In this document: positions 52,238-62,900 of the stretch, one piece after another | Numbering within the stretch: the first letter of the stretch is position 1 | Layout of the letters: each line of letters starts with the position of its first letter | Origin: Diacronema lutheri | Lineage: Eukaryota; Haptophyta; Pavlovophyceae; Pavlovales; Pavlovaceae | NCBI GenBank assembly: GCA_019448385.1 | Contig: JAGTXO010000012.1 | Span: 332,501-396,500, forward strand | Reading direction: 5' to 3' | Length of the DNA stretch: 64,000 nucleotides | Notes under the pieces: model-generated | The model's input: the letters and a program-made list of their open reading frames with translations, nothing else | What the model was told of the DNA's origin: nothing | The model's database searches: none | Translations under genes and position numbers: made by a program

Positions 52238-55200
52238 AGCAGCAGCAGCAGCAGCCAGCAACAGCAGATGAGAAGGGGCCAACAAGTGACGGATGGGGGA
52301 GCCTCGAACCTGCACCCACGTGAAGTCGGCGGGGCACAGCTGCACAAACGCTTCGCTCAGCTCATCGTCGTCGTCGTCCTCGTCGCCCGCATACTCGGAG
52401 CGCGGCACCCCGAGGAGCGAGACCATCAGCTCGACTGACTGGTTGGTCTTACGCCGCGCCTCCTCCTCCTGAGCGGCCATGGGGTGCGCACATGCGCCGC
52501 GCGTCAGCGCGCGCGCTGCGCGCGCGCGTCGAGCACGCTGGTGCACGTACCACGTCCCACACTGTGATCGACACATTGCAGTCGCGTGTGACAGTGAGCG
52601 AATACTGCGGGTTGTCGCAAAAGAGCGCATTGTCGTACGACTTTGAATAACGGCCGTCTGCTCCGCGCTCAAACACGATCCCCGCGCCGGCGGCGGACGG
52701 GCCCTCCCAGCGGCCGCACACGCTCGTGCCGACGTACTGGAGCGGGTTGCCGCCCGCGTAGTCGGACATTGAGCCAATCTCCTCCTTTGCCTGAAAGCGA
52801 GTTGGGGCGGAAGGCGCCCGCCGGGGGGGGGGGGGGGGGGGGGGGGAAGGAGAGGTTGCCCCCCACGCGTGCGCGGCGTGAGCGCGCGGCACGACGAGCG
52901 CGGCGAGGCGTCGCACGTCGCGACGCGTGCGGCCGCGCGCCGTGCGCTGGTGCGCGCGGCGCGGCGCGCGCACCAGCCGCGAGCCCGCCGCGAGGCCGAG
53001 GGCGCCGAGGAGCTCGAGGAGCAGAGGTGAAAAGTCCGGCCGGCTGCGCAGCATGCCGAACGCCGCGATGGAGGACGAGGCGATGTTGGCGAGCGCGAGC
53101 GCGGCGAGCTCGGCGATCATCGCGTCGTTGCCGAGGAGCTGCCGGTCCCACAGCAGCGAGCAGAGCGGGGTTAGCGCGCCCTGCTGTGCAAGCTCGTTGG
53201 AGCACGCCTCCGAGCCACCCGCGAGCCGCCCGATGCACGTGACCGCCGCGCGGATCACGTCGGGCACGGTCGTGAGGAGCTCGAGGAGAAGCTGCAACAC
53301 GCCCAGCTCGACGAGCTGCAGCTTGAGGCTCTCCTGCCCCTCGAGCAGCTCGGCAAGCGCGGTGCACGCATGTCGTTGCACCTCCTGTGGCGCGACGGGC
53401 TGCACGCGACACCACTGGAGCGTTTGCAGCAGGGCGGGCCCAAAGCCCTGCGTGCATAACTCTTGCCGGCCGTCGTGCGACGAGCGCGCGAGGCCGGCGA
53501 CCGCGGTCGCCGCGTACACTTTCGAGCGCAGGTCGCTCACCTCGACGAGCAGCGCGCGCAATCGCGCCCACGCCAGCGCGCCCCTGTCCGGTTCGAGGCG
53601 CAGCGCATCGAGGAAATCGGACGTGCCGTCGGTGTCGAGCACGTACGGGATCACGTACGAGGCCTCGGACGAGTGCAGCATGCTCGCCAGCTTGCCCGGC
53701 CCGCCGACCGCACGGAAGAGGCGAAGCGTCGACGCGCGCGACTGCACGGACGCCTCGACGAGCGCGCGCAGCCCGTTGCACGCGCCAACGGACGGCAGCT
53801 CGAGCACGTACGTGCTCACCTCCGAGCGGAGCGCAGCGTCGGCCTCCTCGGCGAGCTCGACCGCCGCGTCCTGCGCCGTGCGCGCGAGCATTGCGTCGAG
53901 CTGCTGCAGCGCGTGCGCCTCGGGCGGCAGGCGCACCGGCGGGGTGCCGCGCGGCGACGCGTGCAATGAGGGCATGGCGCGCGACGTCGTCTCAGCCACG
54001 GCGAACGACGAGTTGGAGCCGACGCCGTTGGCGCTGTGACGGCCTACGGCAGTGCCGCCGTTGGCGCCGTGCTTTGGGCCGCGCGAGCTTTCGTCATGCG
54101 CCGCCGCCGCCGCTGCCGCCACCGCTTCCGTTGCCGCGCTCGTGGCCGCAAGCCGTGCGCCCTCCTGCAGCCTCGCCACAGTGGCGAGCGCGTCGTCACG
54201 CTCCTTGGCGAGCGCCCTCTCCGTCGCAGCGGCGGCAAGCTCGGTGGCGCGCAGCTGCTCGCGCAGCTGCTCGCGCAGTGCCTCGTGCCGCTCCTTGGCA
54301 GCGCGTTCTTTGCTCTCGCGGTCGGCGGCGGCCGCCTGGCGCGCGGCGGCCATCTTGGCAAGCTCAGCGCGCTCGCGCTGCACGTCCGCGCGCAGCTGCG
54401 AGATCTGCTGCGCCGAGCGCTCGGCGGCTCTTTCGAGCGTGCGCTGCGCAGCCGTCGCCTCGGCGACGGCCACGGTCGCCTCCTCGAGCTCCGCCGCGTG
54501 CTTTTGCGCCGCGGCGGCCACGGCGGCCTCTGCGGCACGGAGCGCCCCCTCCGCAAGGCCCGCGCGCATCGAGACCTCCTCGAGGCGGATCTCGAGCTCG
54601 TCCGCCTTGCGCTGCGCCTCGAGCAGCGCAACGGCCGTTGCACCGCCAAGCGATGCGCTCAGATCGGCGCTTGCCGCGGCGCTCACCGCCGGCGCCGCGG
54701 GCAGCAGTGCGCCCGACGCGCGCGCGTCGTCAACGGGCGCGCCAGCCGCGTCAGCCGCGCCCGCGTGGCCGGCGCCGTCCGGCGCGCCGGTTGCGCGCGG
54801 CGCATCGCCGCTGTCGTCGGCGCCCGCCCGTGCGGCCGCGTCGCTCGGCGTGTCCTCCTCCTCCGAGCACGCCTCAAGGTCGTCGGAATAACGCTCGGTC
54901 TGGTCATCGTCGCCCGTCTCGGAGGGCGCGCCCGTCGCGCTGCGCGTCGACCGGCGCTGAAACTCTCGTCGCCTCGACTCGCGTTTCGTGAGCGGCGGCG
55001 GTGGCGCATTCGACGCCCTGCGCTGCGCGAGGTCCTGCACTGCCTTGTGCTGCTCGACAGCGGCGAGCTGCTGCGCGTTCAGCCCGGCCGCAAGCTCGCG
55101 CATCGATTCTCGCAATTGCGCGGTCCGCTGGCGGAACTCGTGCATCTTGGCCTCGGCCATCTTGGCCGCCTCGCCGCGCGACGTGGCATCGGCTTCGGCT

Positions 55201-55656
55201 CTCTCAGTCGCTGCGCGCGCCTCCGCCTCGCGCTGCGCCGCCGCCGCGCCCTCCTTGCGCAGTGCGGCCAACTGCTGCGCGTACTCCGCGGCGCCGGCCT
55301 GCATCTCGCGCAACTCGAACCTGAGCGCGCTGAAGAGCTCGTTGTACTGCTCCGTCTCAGCTGCGCGCTCCTCCGTCTCACGCTGCAGCGTCTGCTGCAG
55401 GCGGAGCGTCTCAGCGAGCAGCTCGTCGCGCTCGCCGATTGTCGCGAGCAGCTTCGCGCTCATCGCGTCGCGCTCGGCAAACGCGCTTGCCTTGGCCTCG
55501 TTTGCGTCGGCGAGTTGCGCGTGCACTGCCTCGAGCTGCGCGCGGACCGAGTCGACGGATCCGGCAGCAGCGTGCGCGGTGGTGGCTGCCGTCTGCGCAC
55601 GCGCGCGCGCGCCGTGTGACTCGCCGATCAGCTCGGCGCCGTCGTCGGCGCCGGCA

Positions 55657-55692
<36 letters not shown>

Positions 55693-57302
55693 CCGCCGCC
55701 GTCGTCGCCTTCACCGACGGCCTCGAGCGGGGTACCACCAAGCGCGCCGGGCTCTCTGCTGAGGAGCTCGCCGGTGGATTGCAGCTGCATCTCGAGGTCG
55801 ACCTTGTTGGACGAGAGCGTCGCAAGGTCCGCCGAGAGCTTGCGTAGCTCCGTCTCCATCTCCTCCTCCGCGTCCGCCAGCTCTTGCACGAGCGTCTCAG
55901 CGGTCGCGCCCGAGTGCGACCCACACGTGTTGCCGAGCGCCATGCCGTCCGGCGCGCCTGCAGAGGGGCCGTGCAGGTCGGCCTTGAGCTTCTCGATGGC
56001 CGACGGGTCGCCGTCACGCGCCTGCATCGCGCGCGCGCGCAGCACCTCCTGCCGCTGCGCGAGCGCGCGCATCCGCTCCTGTGCGTGCGAGATCTGCGAC
56101 TCGGTATCGAGCAGCTCCTCGCGCAGCGCGCTCGAGTGGACGGGCAGCGTCTCGAGGCCCTTGAATAGGTTCTCGCGCTCAATGACGCGCGCGCGCAGCT
56201 CCGCGTTCTCCTTCTCGAGATTGTCGATCTTCGAGAGCTGGTCCTTGATGATCGACGGCATATCAGACATGTGCTGCGACATCGAGTTCTGCTTTGGCGC
56301 CAGGCGCATGCGCGCGCACGCGGACGCGAAGCGGAGCGCGTCGACCGACTCCTCGCGGCTGGACTTGAGGTCGTGTAGTGCAAGCAGGATGTGCAGCACG
56401 TTGTTCCCGCCGAGCGACGCCTGCAGCAGCCGCGTGAGCTTCGACTCCCGGAACGGGATGTGCGCCGGCCGGTTTGCCTTTGCGAGACAGTCGACGACGC
56501 GCTTCAGGCAGAGGAGCGAGAGGTTGATCATGATGCCCTCCTTGGCGCGCGCCGAACCGACCACGTTGCCCGTCTTCACAAGCCCCTCCGAGCCCGCGAG
56601 ATCGAGCAGGTTGAGCCGCGCGTGCCTACGGCCCCTGCCGACGACCATCCAATTGAGGTCAACGATGAGAAGCGCGTGCGAGCGCGACGAGGTGGCGTTC
56701 ATGTTTGTCGACTCGGTCGCGCGAGCGGAGGCGCCTTTGAGGTAAATCGCGATCGCCTCGGCTGTGCTCGTGCACGGCGCCTTCATCGCGCCCTTCGGCG
56801 CGAAGCCGCCCGACGGCTCCTGGTGGACGGGGAGGTCGGCCTTGGCCTGCAGCAGGTCGCGGATCGACTCGTTGTAGAGCTCGGTGAAGCTGAGCGTCAC
56901 CTGCAACTCGGCGACGTCAGAATCGCCCGCCAGGTCGCTGAAGATCAGATCGAACAGCCGCGGCACCAGCCCGCGCTGGCTCTCGTCCTTGGGCCAGTTG
57001 CGGCCACCCTCCATCGAGTACGTCTTGCCCGAGCCCGTCTGCCCGTACGCAAAGACCGTCGCGTCGTAGCCCGCGCGCAGCGCGGTGAACACGCCGCCGG
57101 GCCCCTTGATGAGCACATTGAGCAGCTCGGCCTGCGTCGAATCGGGCGCAAAGACCTTGTCGAAATTGTACGTGAGCTGCTGCCCGTCCTTGGACTCGAG
57201 GCAGAGCTGCTGGTCGTCATGCGAGCCGAAGAGCGGCTCCTCGCCGCTCGTCTCGGGCCGTATGCGCGCGTATATGCGCGGGCGCTGACCTGACGACATC
57301 AC
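50003..57302 (-). CDS. kinesin with ARM repeats, calpain-type beta-sandwich region and CaaX end
   Basis: Exons 52974-57302, 52551-52790, 52316-52468 and 50003-51949 (introns of 183, 82 and about 366 nt) give about 2,222 residues. An N-terminal motor (1-340) has the P-loop GQTGSGKT at 87-94, switch I NATSSRSH and switch II DLAGSEG. Residues about 345-1130 are coiled coil with Ala/Glu-rich helices. ARM-like repeats span about 1230-1440 (YAATAVAGLARSS, HACTALAELLEGQ, AAVTCIGRLAGGS, AALALANIASSS). The spliced C-terminal third contains calpain domain-III-like pieces (WEGPSAAG, NPQYSLTVT, then YLLVPHTAQPGG...SFVLSVTS) and a second beta-rich stretch. It ends in ACAVM, a CaaX box (X = Met favours farnesylation). 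Motor plus ARM resembles ungrouped/ARK kinesins; membrane attachment is inferred. The third exon could end at 52310 instead of 52316. Confidence 0.88.
52105..52268 (+). repeat. AGC-rich trinucleotide tract with an 18-nt higher-order unit
   Basis: Within the last kinesin intron, AGC/AGA/AGT triplets form about five copies of an 18-nt unit (agcagtagcagcagcaga), followed by a pure (CAG) stretch. On the transcript strand it reads (CUG)-like, close to the acceptor. Confidence 0.85.
52823..52846 (+). repeat. G24 homopolymer (C24 on the transcript) in a kinesin intron
   Basis: 24 G on the plus strand, so C24 in the pre-mRNA, lie 33-56 nt upstream of the 3' splice site of intron 52791-52973, in the polypyrimidine-tract position. 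Confidence 0.9.
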
Positions 57303-57422
57303 GCCAGCCCCGCCGCGCCTGCGCTCTCAGCCCAGAGCCGGCACGTGCCGGTTGGCGCCCACGCGCGCAGAGCGCCGCCGTGGTGCCGCACAAACCGCCC
57401 ACCGGCCTACTCAAAAGCCCTA

Positions 57423-57590
57423 TTAAGTGTAACGGCATAGCGTGTCGTCGCGCTCGACCGCGGCACGGACGTCGTCGCGGAGCAGGCCAAGCACGACGCC
57501 CGACGGGTGCATCAGGCACGCGGTGGACACCTGATCCGTCTGCGCGCGGCTGATCTGCATCGTGAGCAACGCTTCCAAGCATGCAGCCGC
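57423..57590 (-). pseudogene. orphan C-terminal exon-like fragment
   Basis: A minus-strand frame ends at a TAA (57423-57425) and reads back as well-composed, non-low-complexity protein: ALLTMQISRAQTDQVSTACL, then MHPSGVVLGLLRDDVRAAVE, then RDDTLCRYT. It is bounded upstream by a stop at 57591-57593 next to AG acceptor candidates (...ctctgag). Composition and codon use look like real coding sequence, but I found no upstream exon to which it splices in phase, and I do not recognise the family. It is either the last exon of a gene with missed small exons or the surviving 3' end of a gene cut by the repetitive DNA that follows. Confidence 0.4.
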
Positions 57591-57766
57591 TCAGAGCCGC
57601 GCGCGCGCGCGCGTGAAACTGCCTGAGCGCCTGCTTGATCCCGAGGGATCCATGGGGTGGGTGACCAAGCTTTTGGGAGCGGAAGGCAAGGCCGTCGGCC
57701 GAGGCAAGCCGGCGGCGCAGGAGCGCAAAGTTCAGGCGCGGGTATCGCGCGGCCGGCTGCGCTTGC

Positions 57767-58402
57767 GTGCGGCAGCGCCTGGCGATCGCGCTCGCACGCT
57801 GTATACATACATACTTCGTCATCGCGCTCCGCAGCCAGCTGAACCTCTTCGAGCTCAAGACGCTCGCCTTCTGCCCGACGCGCTACAAGCCGTGGGCAGA
57901 CGCCCGACGCTGCGGGGCAGTGGAGCTGCGCGCGCGCGAGGTGCCGAGGGAGCGGCTGCGCGAGTGCGTCGCGCTCGACCGGGAGGTCTTCGCGGCGCCA
58001 GAGGGCCACGTGGGCCCGATGCAGCGGCGCCTCCACGAGTTCCCGCCGCTGCAGGCGGTCGTCGTCGGCAGTTTTGGCGAATGGTCGGCCGGGCTGGCTG
58101 CCCTCCTCAAGACGCTCTCGCACATGGGCGCGGACGCGTGGATGGCGCGCATGCGCGCGCCGACTCGCGGCGCCGCCCAGGCGTCGCTCGAGCGCGTCAT
58201 GCGCCACCAGCTCGCCGCGTGTGTGGTGCGCGGGCACGCGCAGCTGCTGCTCGCGCGCGCGCGCATGGTGCGCGCGGGGGCCGCGCCGCGTCGTGCGGCC
58301 GACCAGGCGGCGGAAGCGGGCGCTGACGCGTGCGGTGGTTTGGACGGCGTGTATCGCCTGCACGCGGGCGGCGGCACGCGACCGGCAGCGCGCGGCGGTT
58401 AG
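57767..58402 (+). CDS. element-like ORF fragment, function unknown
   Basis: The open frame lacks a convincing ATG, and a cgtgcggcag acceptor-like site precedes it. An upstream segment near 57654-57745 (MGWVTKLLGAEGKAVGRGK) could be a preceding exon. The translation is ordered and helical in the middle: LNLFELKTLAFCPTRYKPWAD, VVVGSFGEWSAGLAALLKTL, LERVMRHQLAACVVRGHAQL. This kind of C-terminal helical segment is often seen in algal retroelement-associated ORFs, but no reverse transcriptase, endonuclease or integrase motif is visible, so the assignment is a guess. Its end (RPAARGG, stop) and downstream sequence recur at 59840-59944. Confidence 0.3.
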   Translation: MRQRLAIALARCIHTYFVIALRSQLNLFELKTLAFCPTRYKPWADARRCGAVELRAREVPRERLRECVALDREVFAAPEGHVGPMQRRLHEFPPLQAVVVGSFGEWSAGLAALLKTLSHMGADAWMARMRAPTRGAAQASLERVMRHQLAACVVRGHAQLLLARARMVRAGAAPRRAADQAAEAGADACGGLDGVYRLHAGGGTRPAARGG

Positions 58403-58551
58403 GCACGTGCGGGCCCTTTGGGCCCGTCGGGCCTCGCTGCCCGCTCGCTGGTGACCGGGATGCGCGGGAATCGACGACATTGGTGGCTACTCGATTCCCC
58501 CGCAGCTGGTGCTGACCCCGCTGTCCTGACGTAAGCGCCGTTAGTATACAT
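58389..58551 (+). repeat. element-like tail, copy 1
   Basis: From the stop region of the preceding frame: a ggttag stop, gggccctttgggccc (a perfect hairpin), ctgacccc and the end cgttagtatacat. The same order of blocks recurs at 59840-59944. Confidence 0.6.
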
Positions 58552-58670
58552 TTTTGAACAGCTGCGAGGCGCCGTGGTCCCCGTCGGCGCGGCGCGCGCC
58601 GGCGCGGCCGTGCCGGCCGGCAGCTTCGGAACGCCGGCTGCCTTGACGGCGCCTGCCTTAGCCATCCAGG

Positions 58671-59560
58671 CTGCGCCCTCGCGCTCTGCTGGCCGCGCTC
58701 CGCGCGCCCCGCCGCCCCTGCCCATCGACTGCGCCGGCACCGCGAACAACGTACTTTTCGCCCCGGTCGGTGGGTTTGGGGGTGGCGGGGCGCGCGCGCA
58801 CGGCCGCACGAGCGACGGCGGCGTGGCCTTCTCTACGACGAAACCTTCGCTTGCGACGGCTGCGCCCTCGCGCTCTGATGGCCGCGCTCCGCGCGCCCCG
58901 CCGCCCCTGCCCATCGACTGCGCCGGCACCGCGAACAACGTACTTTTCGCCCCGGTCGGTGGGTTTGGGGGTGGCGGGGCGCGCGCGCACGGCCGCACGA
59001 GCGACGGCGGCGTGGCCTTCTCTACGACGAAACCTTCGCTTGCGACGGCTGCGCCCTCGCGCTCTGATGGCCGCGCTCCGCGCGCCCCGCCGCCCCTGCC
59101 CATCGACTGCGCCGGCACCGCGAACAACGTACTTTTCGCCCCGGTCGGTGGGTTTGGGGGTGGCGGGGCGCGCGCGCACGGCCGCACGAGCGACGGCGGC
59201 GTGGCCTTCTCTACGACGAAACCTTCGCTTGCGACGGCTGCGCCCTCGCGCTCTGATGGCCGCGCTCCGCGCGCCCCGCCGCCCCTGCCCATCGACTGCG
59301 CCGGCACCGCGAACAACGTACTTTGCGCCCCGGTCGGTGGGTTTGGGGGTGGCGGGGCGCGCGCGCACGGCCGCACGAGCGACGGCGGCGTGGCCTTCTC
59401 TACGACGAAACCTTCGCTTGCGACGGCTGCGCCCTCGCGCTCTGCTGGCCGCGCTCCGCGCGCCCCGCCGCCCCTGCCCATCGACTGCGCCGGCACCGCG
59501 AACAACGTACTTTTCGCCCCGGTCGGTGGGTTTGGGGATGGCGGGGCGCGCGTGCGCGGC
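58671..59560 (+). repeat. 189-bp minisatellite, about 4.7 units
   Basis: Units start at 58671, 58860, 59049, 59238 and 59427, exactly 189 bp (63 codons) apart, and are almost identical; differences are single bases (for example cttttcgcc versus ctttgcgcc and gctctgctgg versus gctctgatgg). Because the period is a multiple of three and the unit lacks stops in several frames, long repetitive open frames exist on both strands; no choice between them is supported. Confidence 0.92.
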
Positions 59561-59839
59561 CACGCGGCCAGCATCGCGGCGCTTGCCACGCTGGCGGCGG
59601 GTGGCGGTACGCTTCGCGGCGGCGGCAGGGGGCTGCGACGCGGCGGGGAGGGCGGCGGCTCGCTGGCGGCGGGCGTCGCGCTCTGCAGCGGCGGCGGGCG
59701 GCTTGGCGACGTGGCAGGCGGCGGCTCGGGGGTGGCGGTCGTCGCCGACGATCTTCGGGCCTCGGCGTGCGCGTGCGCGTCGGCCGGTGGTGTGATTGAC
59801 GGCGGCCACCGGTGCGGCGGCGCGCGGGCGGCGGCGCGC

Positions 59840-59950
59840 GGTGGCTAGGCGCGAGTGGGCCTTTGGGCCTGCTCCGCCTGGCGCCTCGCTGCGCACTTCC
59901 TGACCCCATCTGTTGACCCGTCGGAAAGCGTCGTTAGTATACATACATAC
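59840..59950 (+). repeat. element-like tail, copy 2
   Basis: This is the counterpart of 58389-58551: ggctag stop, gtgggcctttgggcc, ctgacccc and cgttagtatacat, extended to gtatacatacatac. That last 14-mer also occurs at 57801-57814. The three sites bracket the repetitive segment. Confidence 0.6.
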
Positions 59951-59996
59951 CCAAGCCGCGCCGCCGTCGCCGTTACGTGCCGGGGTAGGCCGCGCG

Positions 59997-62900
59997 ATGT
60001 TCGGATCCGGCCTCGCGGAGAGGCTGATGGCGGGCTTGGCGGAGATGGCCGACCGCTCGGGCCTTGCGCTCTCGCGTCTGCTCTACATCCAGGACGTGAT
60101 GCGCGAGGCCATGTACCGGCTGGGCGTTGGCCGCAAGGGTGTGCAGGGCAAGACGCTCACGCTCGACGCGCTCTTCCGAACGTACGACGACGACCACACC
60201 GGGCGCGTGGACGCGCGCGAGCTGGAGCGCGCGATGCGCTCAGACATGGGCATCAGTTCGGACGATGTGACGCTTGCCGAAATTCAGGCGCTCTACGCCG
60301 CGCTCGACCGAGATGGGAGCGGCGCGATCGATGCACATGAGCTGATCGACTTTGTGCAGATCACGCCGTCCGCCGTGCGTGCGATCGGGCACAAGATCGT
60401 CGCGGCCGCGTACACAAGCTCGGGCGTCGACCTCGACGTGCTCCTCGCCAAGGCTGACCGCGACAAGTCAGGCCTCATCGAGTTTGACGAGTTCTGCCAG
60501 TTCATGCGCGTGACGGCCAAGCAGCCGCCCGCACAGATGACGGACGTCGACCTACGCGTGCTCTTCGATTTTCTTGACGCGGACGGCTCTGGCTCGATGA
60601 GCGTCGACGAGCTGTCCAACTTCTTGCACGGAGAAGCCGCCGTTTGTGAAGGCGGCGGCGCGTCTGCCCGCCGCGCGCGCGCCAGCGGCGCGCGCCGGCC
60701 GGCCGTTGGGCAGCGGCCTCAGCCGCTTGCTCTCACGACGCAGCGGCGCGCGGCGGCGGCGGCGGCGCGCGGCACGCGACGCGTGGCCAACTGGTCGGGC
60801 TCGCGCGCGCACGCACGCGTGACCGAGCGCATTCGCGCCGCCGCGCAGCGCTCGAACATGCCCGCCGAGCGGCTCGAGGCAGTGGCGGACCTGATGCGCG
60901 ACGCCATCTACCGCGTCGGCGTCGGCACTTCGGGCAGCGGCCGCCAGACGACGATGCGCGCGCTCTTCCGGCTGTACGACGACGATGACACGGGCGAACT
61001 AGACGTGCGCGAGCTCGTCCGCGCCGTGCGCCACGACATGCGGCTCAGCCCCGACGATGTCTCGTACGGCGAGATTGAGGGCCTCGTGGTGGCACTCGAC
61101 GCCGACGGGTTGGGCTCTGTCTCGCTTGACGAGCTGCTCGCCTTCATTCAGCTCACGCCGGGCGCGATCCGCAAAATCACGTACAAGCTCGCGGCGGCTT
61201 CGTACGATCTGGGCGGCACCAACCTCGCTGCACTCTTCGCAAGCGCCGACAATGACCGGTCGAATTCGATCTCCGCGAGCGAGCTGCTGCACGTGATCCG
61301 CAAGCGCGCGCGCGTCAGCGCAGCCCTCCTGCCCGACGGAGACGTGCGCGCGCTGCACCGGCTGCTTGACGAGGACAGTTCGGGGCAGGTGGAGCTCAGC
61401 GAGCTGCTCGAGTTCCTCGCCGCCGAGACGCGCGCGATCGGCGAGGCCGAGCAGCAGGACGCCGACGCAGCGGCGAAAGCGGATGCGGCCGCGGCGGCGG
61501 ACGACGCCTCGGCCACCGACCGCGCGCCGCGTGACGACGGCGACGACGACGACGAGCGGATCTCGGAGGGTGAGGAGGAGGCGGAGGAGGCGGAGGTGGA
61601 GCGCACGCCCGAGCACATTCTCTCAGTGCCCAACGCGCAGAGCTCGGGCCCGCCCGGCGTCAAGCCGGGCGGCGCGCTCGGGGCGCGCCCGTTATCGGTC
61701 GGCACGAGCAGCGCCGGCGCGGGCCACGTGGCCGCCGCGCGCGACTCGCCCGCAAAAGGCGGCGGCAAGGCGCATCGCTCGCTCGCAACGCGCGGCGGCG
61801 TGACGCTCGCCGCACAGCGCGCGTCTGCCGTGCGCCCCTCCTCGTCCGAGCTCGAGCAAGCCTCGCGCGCGCGCGGCGCGGTCATTCTCGGGCTGGGGGC
61901 GACGGCCGCGTCCGTTGCGCCGCTGCTCGCGCAAGGCGGCGCGGCGGGCGTGCGCGCCTTCACCGCGCCGGCGGGCGCGATGCGCGTGGGCACGATCAAC
62001 CTGACAAAGCGCGCGCCCGCGCGCTCCAAACGCCGGCCGCGCGCGCCCGTCGGGCCTCCGCCGCTGCCGCAGCCCGTCGCAATGTACCCGCCGGGTGTCA
62101 CCAAGGCAAACCTCCTCGCATTGCACCGCGCGATGGCCGTCGATGCCTACATCCGCGAGCAGGTGGGCTCACCGCTCGACGGCGCGATCTCGGAACTGAT
62201 TCTCGAGATCGGAGAATGCGCGCTGGGCGGCCTCCGCGTCAGCGACTGGCTCGCCGAGCCCCAGCGCTTCCTCGCGCAATCTCTCCTCCGCCAACGGCCC
62301 GCCGAGCGCCTTGCTCAGCTCGAGGGCGCGCACCTCGTGCGCGCGCACCGGCTCGCCGCGCAGGCTGAGGCGCGCGAGCTCGGGACCGCCGCGCCGAACG
62401 CGCCCGCCGGCGCACCGCCGTGCTTGCCGCGCGCGGCCTCGCCGCGCACGTCACCATGCGTGCTGCCAGACGGCTCCTTCGACGGCCGTGCGCTCTCGCG
62501 CGCGCCGGGCGTGGAGCTTGACGAGGTGGTGATGGTCGCACGCGCCTCTGTGCTGCGCTCGGCGATCCTGCTGCCCTCGCTCGGCCCGCCTGCCGTGCGC
62601 ACCGTGCTTGGCGATTCGCCGACGCTCAGCCGGCTCTCGTACGCGGACGACCTTTCCGGCGCCGCGATCGTCGACGGGTTGATCGACGTGCTCGCGTCTT
62701 CGACGACGATCGCGGCCATCGACGCGCTCGGCGCGAGCCTCACGCGGGCGGACGTGCGGCAGCTCGCGAGCGCGATCTGCGCGTCGCGCTCGCTCGTCAC
62801 GCTCGCGCTACCCGCCGCGCGCTTCGACGCGCGCGCGCGCGCGGCGCGAGCGGGTGCACACGCACAGCCGGCAGGCGCGCGCGCGAGTCGCACGCACGAG

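Noticed and set aside
51924-52347. Poly-Leu and poly-Ala/Thr frames near the kinesin 3' part
   Set aside because: They come from the AGC-rich repeat in an intron; the flanking kinesin exons join in phase without it.
58399-59944. Long repetitive ORFs on both strands over the minisatellite
   Set aside because: Openness follows from a 189-bp period and base composition; neither strand has independent support, so it is annotated only as a repeat.
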